Below the pieces are notes generated by a model that worked only from the letters and a program-made list of their open reading frames with translations, ran no database searches and was not told the DNA's origin. The position numbers were made by a program, and so were the translations under genes. A DNA stretch of 64,000 nucleotides from Metridium senile. Its lineage: Eukaryota > Cnidaria > Anthozoa > Actiniaria > Metridiidae. This document shows positions 57,725 through 64,000 of this stretch, in pieces (position 1 is the stretch's first letter; each line of letters opens with the position of its first letter). The stretch lies in assembly GCA_949775045.1 (NCBI GenBank), contig OX459103.1:4480502-4544501 (forward strand), written 5' to 3'.

Positions 57725-60700
57725 TAATAATAATAATAATAATAATAATAAAGTTTATTTATAGAGCGCTAAATCCACTAATTGCCCAAAGCGCTTTACA
57801 TAGTTATATAGAAAGTATAAGAAAATGTATAAAAATTAACTAACATAAATATAAGAAAACGAACAATGTAGTGATAACATTGATAAAATAAAAATAACTA
57901 ATTAATATAAACAATAAAAATGTCATAAAAAACAACTAACGGTCCCATAGCGAGTTCTAATAAAAAATATGTAGATATATGCTATAAAAATGTAATAAAA
58001 TATTGTATGTACATACCTACTGATAAAATATTAAATTATGTACTAAACATTATAAGCTTCTTGAAATAAATACGTTTTAAGTTCTTTCTTAAAAGTATTT
58101 ACATTGGACACCTGTCTTATAGAAAGTGGTATATGGTATGCTATTCCATAATTTTGGCGCAGCAACAGAAAACCTACGGTCTCCATATGTCTTAAGCCTT
58201 GATTTGGGAACTTGTAATAGTTCCTTACCACTAGAGCGAAGGGAACGTGTACACGTGCGAGAAAGTAGGAGACTCACTGGATAAGTAACTTGGAACTAAC
58301 CCATTTAACCCCTTATATACTAGCAGTAGTACTTTAAACTTAATCCTTTGTTGAATAGGCAACCAGTGTAACTTAATTAATGTAGGTGTTATATGATCAT
58401 ATTTCCTAGTATACGTAACAATGCGAGCAGCAGTATTCTGTACTAACTGAAGGCGGTTTAAAAGACATTTAGGCAAGCCATATAAAACAGCATTGCAGTA
58501 ATCTAGTTTAGAATAATATAGGCATGTATTAAAATTTCTGTTGTTTCACTACTTAAATACTTCCGTATCTTACTAATGTTACTGAGATGGTATTGAGTTG
58601 CACAACAAAGTTTCTTGATGTGTCCTTCGAGGCTTAAACTTTGGTCAAAAATAACCCCTAAGTTCCTTGCTGATAAAGATGGTATAAATTCCTCGTCGCC
58701 AACTTGGAAAGAATGCAGAGAAGGCCTTGGGCGATAACGAGAGCTAATGAGGAGGAGCTCAGTCTTGTCTTGGTTTAATTCCAGGCCATTATTGGTCATC
58801 CATTGGTCAATTTCTAGAACGCAATGTTCAATATCAGTCCTTGCTAGACAAAGTTCTTCATTTTTGCCCTTAAAGGAAACATACAGCTGAGTATCATCAG
58901 CGTAAAAGTGGTATTGAAGATTATGTCGTTTGATGATGTCAGCCACAGGTGACGTATATAGGAGGTAGAGAATTGGCCCTAGAACGGAGCCCTGAGGTAC
59001 ACCACGTGCAAGGTTACGAGGTTCAGAGTTTGAATTTTCAATTTGAACGAACTGCGTACGAGCCGTCAAATACGAGGTGAACCATTTTAAAACAGTTCCT
59101 TTAATACCAAAGCGTTGGGACATTCTTGTCAGAAGTATAAAGTGGTTGATTGTGTCAAAAGCAGCTGACAGATCTAGCATCAAAAGAACGACAGCCTTGT
59201 TGTTATCCATCGCATGAAGAATATCATCATGGACTTTAACCATTGCAGTCTCAGTAGAGTGGAATGACTTATAGGCAGACTGAAACTTTTCATCAAGATT
59301 ATTGGCCATCAGATATTCAGTCAATTGCAGTGCTACGCACTTTTCCACAGTCTTGGACAAGCCTGTAAGGTTGGAGACAGGTCTGAAATTATTAAATTGT
59401 TCGTAGTCAGCATCAGGTTTCTTTAGAGAAGGGGACAGTACAGCAATTTTGAGAGTGTTAGGAATTTGACCACTTGAAAGGGAGAGATTGGTAATCCAAG
59501 TTATCGTTGGTAGAATCAGGTTGAGGCATGACTTCATAACGGATACTGACAAAGGGTCGAATAAACAATAGTTTTGAATGGAATTTCTTAGCTATCATAT
59601 TTACATCGTCACAACTAACTTCACCAAAGGAGGAAAACTCCGTAGGGCAGTTAAAGGAGTCGACGGTCAGAGCAGCAACAGTTCCGTTTTCAGTTTCTTT
59701 ACAAGGAGATCTTGATGTATCTTTGTAATCTTTGTATTGAAGAAGTCAGCAAATGATTCAGCTAAAGTAGTATTATCAGGGGACATCGGATATCTCTTGT
59801 CAAGTGGTTTTTGCAGATTTTTTTTTACTGTTCTAAATAGCACTTTTGGGTCACAAGCATGTTCATGTATAATTGAAGTATAGTATGTTGATTTTAAGAT
59901 CGTGATCAAATTTTTAACAACGCAGCATTGGTAAACATAGGCATCACGATCGTTCTGAAGTCCCGTGACCCGCCATTTCCTTTCACACTGCCTTCGTTTA
60001 CGCTTTTCAGCAGTAACTTCCGGTGTGTACCAGGGTGCATGAAGTCTGATGGTAACTACACGCTTTTTAAATGGTGCATGACAATCAAGCAATGACCGCA
60101 GGACATCATCATATTGTGAAACCAAGGCATTAAGATTATCAGACTGTTGTTGAATCAGTTGCGAGCCTTGGATATCAGTACTAAGAGAATCAATGTCTAT
60201 GGACCGAAGTTTCCGGAAATAGACATCTTTTCTTGTGAACTGTGGTTTCTTTAGAGTCATAGTACTATGTACAGCCAGATGGTCAGATGTTATAGGGTCG
60301 GTCACTTTTATTTCGTTGATAAGGCGATCATCAGCTTTAGTAATTATAAGGTCCAGAGTATGTCCACTAACATGAGTTTTCTCACCAACATTCTGCATGA
60401 GATTGAAAGCTTTAAGAATTTCTACAAAAGATCTAGCATTAGTGTTGTTAAGATTGTCGATATGGAAATTAAAGTTACCAGTTATCAATATGCGGTTGCA
60501 GGAATCAGCTGTAATGTGTTCCAATAGTCTTGAGAACTCTTCATAAAACTGAACTGAACTGTCAGGTGGGCGATACACAATGATGATCCTAATAGTCTCT
60601 AGACTTCGCAGACGGACATCCATCAGCTCAAACGTCTGATACGATTATGTTATTGAGGTATTTAACCGAAAATTGTCCTTGAATAAAAGTCCAACACCAC

Positions 60701-61150
60701 CGCCTTTAGAGTGAGATCTGGGTACATGAAGAAACCTATAGCCAGTAGGACATAACGTACCGATTTCGACATCATCAGCATTTCCAGGTCGCAACCATGT
60801 CTCAGTAATTGCCAGTAAATCAATGTCGTTATCAACAGCAAAGTCTTTAACAACCATTGGTTTATTCCTAACTGATCTCGTGTTAAGAAGGCAGAAATTT
60901 ACGTTAGTAGACAAAAATCTACGATGTGGAGATATATACGGAGTCCGTGGTACAGTGATCAAGTTAGATAAACAAGCCTGACGTGACAAATAATAATTCG
61001 GCTGAATGAACTGTATATAATTATCCATTCTATTGGTGATGTGGACTGGAATACTTTGTGACTCCAATACCTCTTCGTAAAGCCCCATTCCCCTGTGGTT
61101 TGAAGTCTATACACCTTTGTTATAAATGTCTTGGAAAACATCTTCCTGGT
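57722..61150 (-). mobile_element. L2/CR1-like LINE, frameshifted
   Basis: Read on the minus strand: endonuclease start (LLNTRSVRNK, LLAITETWLRP, GGGVGLLF at 61088-60645), endonuclease core (IIIVYRPPDSS, ITGNFNFH, TSDHLAVHS at 60623-59667), reverse transcriptase (LDLSAAFDTINHF, GVPQGSVLGPILYLLY, FYADDTQLYVS at 59552-58503) and C-terminal part to about 58043. The 3' end has AAGCGCTTTGGGCAATTAG, GCGCTCTATAAATAAAC and (TTA)n at 57724-57753. The frame is broken at about 60630, 59600 and 58490, so it is inactive. It inserted between the caspase 3' end and the PDZ-like segment. Confidence 0.9.
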
Positions 61151-61265
61151 CAATGTTGTACTTGTTTCCTAAAGCTATTGTTAGACCTATGATAAATTAT
61201 CCTGCTTTGCATTATTCATCAACACAGCAAAACACTACTAGTCAGTCAGTCATTGGGTCAAAATG

Positions 61266-62287
61266 TTACACTTGTGGGAATTTTATTCCCGGCCAAAAAA
61301 ACACCTTTCTTGTCAATGTTGTCTCTGGTTTTGGTACTTGTTTGTTACCAATCTCTCCAGCTTTGTTGACTTCCTTAATAACTCTGGTCATCATGCTTTC
61401 AACATCTTCCACTCCTGCATAATTTTGAAATATCCAAACCAAGAAACGAATGAAGCGACTGCCATTTATGGTGTTGCGGTATGAAGTATAACCCTCCACA
61501 CTTGAGTATGCAAGAAGGATATCAGCATTTTCAGAAATTGATGGTCCAGATCTGCAAATAAAGGCAGGAGTATCACTTGCACTTTCGTTTTCACTATGTG
61601 CTGATGGGGTATCACCAACCATGCATCCAAAGTCTGTAGACTTTCCACGGCATGCTTGGATGAAAAATAGCTTGGGTTTTCCACAGAGAGTTTGACAACT
61701 GGCATTATTAAACATCTTTTTAACATCTAAAATCTTAATCTTTCCTCCATCATGGGAATAGAAATAATCATCTTTTCCATGGCTCATTATGCACATCACA
61801 AAGCAGTCGTAAGCTTTCAAGTCTCTCTTTGAAATTTCCAATAGTTCATCCATAAGCTGTTTTTCAGTTTTGTCGATAAGCATTTCAACTTCAAGGTCAA
61901 GAGCCTTAAAAAGTTTTTCAAGGTTATTTGCATCAACCTCAGAGCCTTCACGGTTTTCCAATTTTTCGTCATGTTTGCCAAGCTTTTTTAGATTTGGATC
62001 AAATTTGTTCATGTTCACAATCACTGCTAGTCCTCTTGGAGAGCTGGTCATTTTGTAAACCGAGTCCAGTGCATGTGGCCTGTACAGTTCTGATATCAAC
62101 CTAAAATTTGTTTCTTTGACCATAATGTTCGAACTTGTATCAGTTGCTGAAAAGAGTGTCAAGCACTCTGTTGTATTATGATTGTTTGTGTTAGGGTGTG
62201 GTTGATGTTCACCATGTTCAACTGGTTCATTTATAATGCAGAGCATCCTTTCAATCTCATTTAATAACAGTTCTGAATTCTGGTATA
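61266..62287 (-). CDS. Caspase catalytic exon (C14 cysteine protease)
   Basis: The exon begins after a CCATTAG acceptor at 62288 and reads YQNSELLLNEIERMLC before the catalytic domain. Counting from the Met at 62246, SSPRGLAVIVN supplies the substrate-binding Arg (about 71), MSHGKDD the catalytic His (about 156) and FFIQACRG the catalytic Cys (about 199). An acidic, Ser-rich linker (ENESASDTPAF) is a likely cleavage site. The small subunit follows (LLAYSSVEGYTSYRN, GSRFIRFL) and the protein ends at FPQV. All key residues are intact, so it is probably active. The prodomain (CARD, DED or none) must be in upstream exons beyond 62500, which are hidden or outside the window. It could be an initiator- or executioner-type caspase. 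Confidence 0.9.
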
Positions 62288-62499
62288 CTAATGGAAAAAC
62301 AATATTATCCCATTAGTATATATATTAGTATTATTTAGTATATATTCCTACTACCGTGGTATATCCCACAAGTCACTTGTATTTTCTAGTATACACACAA
62401 GTCTTGTATGCAAGTGTGTATGCAAAACAAGTGACGAGTGGGATATTCACAGTATGTCGCGATAAAGAATTGTATAACTATTTTATCCTACATCATATA

Positions 62500-64000
62500 T
62501 TAAACAATGCTGATAATGATGATGCTGATAATTATGCTGATAATTATGATGGTGATAACAATGCTGATAATGATGATGGTGGTAACGATGCTGATAAAGA
62601 TGATGGTGATAACAATTCTGATAATGATGATGCTGATAATGATGCTGATAATTATGATGGTGATAACAATGCTGATAATGATGATGGTGATAACGATGCT
62701 GATAATGATGATGGTATTAATGATACTGATAATGATGATGGTGATAACAATGCTGATAATGATGATGATGATAACAATGTTGATAATGATGATGGTGATA
62801 ACGATGCTGATAATGATGATGGTGATAACAATGCTGATAATGATTGTGATAACAATGCTGATAATGATGATGGTGATAACAATGCTGATAATTATGATGG
62901 TGATAATGATGCTGATAATGATAATGATGATGGTGATAACGATGCTGATAATGATGATGGTGATAATGATGCTGATAATGATCATGGTGATAACGATGCT
63001 GATAATGATGATGGTGATAACGATGCTGATAATGATGATGGTGATAACAATGATGATAATGATTGTGATAACAATGATGATAATGATGATGGTGATAACA
63101 ATGTTGATAATGATGATGGTGATAACAATGTTGATAATGATGATGGTGATAACAATGCTGATAATGATGATGGTGATAACGATGGTGATAATGATGATGG
63201 TGATAACAATGCTGATAATGATTGTGATAACAATGCTGATAATGATGATGGTGATAACAATGCTGATAATTATGATGGTGATAATGATGCTGATAATGAT
63301 AATGATGATGGTGATAACGATGCTGATAATGATGATGGTGATAATGATGCTGATAATGATCATGGTGATAACGATGCTGATAATGATGATGGTGATAACG
63401 ATGCTGATAATGATGATGGTGATAACAATGCTGATAATGATGATGGTGATAACAATGCTGATAATGATGATGGTGATAACAATGCTGATAATGATGATGG
63501 TGATAACAATGCTGATAATGATGATGGTGATAACGATGGTGATAATGATGATGGTGATAACAATGCTGATAATGATTGTGATAACAATGCTGATAATGAT
63601 GATGGTGATAACAATGCTGATAATTATGATGGTGATAATGATGCTGATAATGATAATGATGATGGTGATAACGATGCTGATAATGATGATGGTGATAATG
63701 ATGCTGATAATGATCATGGTGATAACGATGCTGATAATGATGATGGTGATAACGATGCTGATAATGATGATGGTGATAACAATGCTGATAATGATTGTGA
63801 TAACAATGATGATAATGATGATGGTGATAACAATGTTGATAATGATGATGGTGATAACAATGCTGATAATGATGATGGTGATAACAATGTTGATAATGAT
63901 GATGGTGATAACGATGGTGATAATGATGATGGTGATAACAATGCTGATAATGATGATGGTGACACCGATGCTGATAATGATGATGGTGATAACAATGTTG
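62500..64000. repeat. Long (GATAACAATGCT)n-type microsatellite in caspase intron
   Basis: AATGATGATGGTGATAACAATGCTGAT repeated to the window end. Higher-order structure: a block of about 354 bases (from CATGGTGATAACGATGCT through TAATTATGATGGTGATAATG) recurs at about 62640, 62984, 63362 and 63716. Ile/Thr/Ser- and Leu/Ser-rich frames of up to about 400 codons are artefacts. Confidence 0.95.

Noticed and set aside
62500..63717. 405-codon Ile/Thr/Ser frame and several Leu/Ser frames
   Set aside because: Product of the GAT-type repeat; no start context, no complexity.

Overview
This window is animal nuclear DNA. Coding sequence is in spliced exons with GT/AG borders, genes carry AATAAA signals, and most bases are transposon relics, microsatellites and minisatellites. 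A complete mind bomb 2-type E3 ligase, a CHY/RING (PIRH2-type) E3 ligase, a metazoan caspase, L2/CR1-like LINEs, and THAP and TTAA-target elements all point to an invertebrate. A cnidarian, perhaps an anthozoan, fits best, but that is my impression from the gene and repeat families and was not tested.

Layout. 0-9 kb holds no convincing host gene. It contains a TTAA-flanked element with a THAP remnant, several hairpin MITEs, a decayed LINE piece and A-rich and CCCTCA-rich repeats. 9-20.4 kb carries a small cluster of related long-helical proteins: a one-exon remnant (minus, 9.5-10.1 kb), an intronless 462-aa gene (plus, 12.9-14.3 kb) and a two-exon gene ending in several membrane segments (plus, 18.0-20.4 kb). 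Their plan (long helices, short hydrophobic head, FW motif) recalls alpha-helical pore-forming proteins; this is inference. 20.5-29 kb holds a three-exon element-type gene joining a transposase-like region, a RING finger, a second Cys/His module and a papain-like cysteine protease-like C-terminus. It lies between inverted repeat arms, next to a 1-kb perfect-style palindrome. 29-31.6 kb is a 2.6-kb TTAA foldback element with arms of about 720 bp, ending 75 bp before the start codon of the RCHY1-like gene (31.7-35.3 kb).

37.6-55.9 kb is the mib2 gene on the minus strand. I could join 19 exons in frame into a 1005-residue protein: MIB/HERC2, ZZ, MIB/HERC2, MIB repeats, ankyrin repeats and three RING-type fingers. 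Nearly every intron has its own distinct tandem repeat or MITE. The two ligase genes are convergent. 57.4-61.1 kb is a LINE inserted beside or into a PDZ coding segment, and 61.3-62.3 kb is the catalytic exon of a caspase whose upstream exons lie beyond a long GAT-type repeat that runs off the window.

How the genes relate: MIB2 (Notch ligand ubiquitination, NF-kB signalling in vertebrates), PIRH2-type ligase (p53-family turnover) and a caspase belong to signalling and cell death, and the helical cluster may be defence related, but nothing in the sequence shows that they act together.
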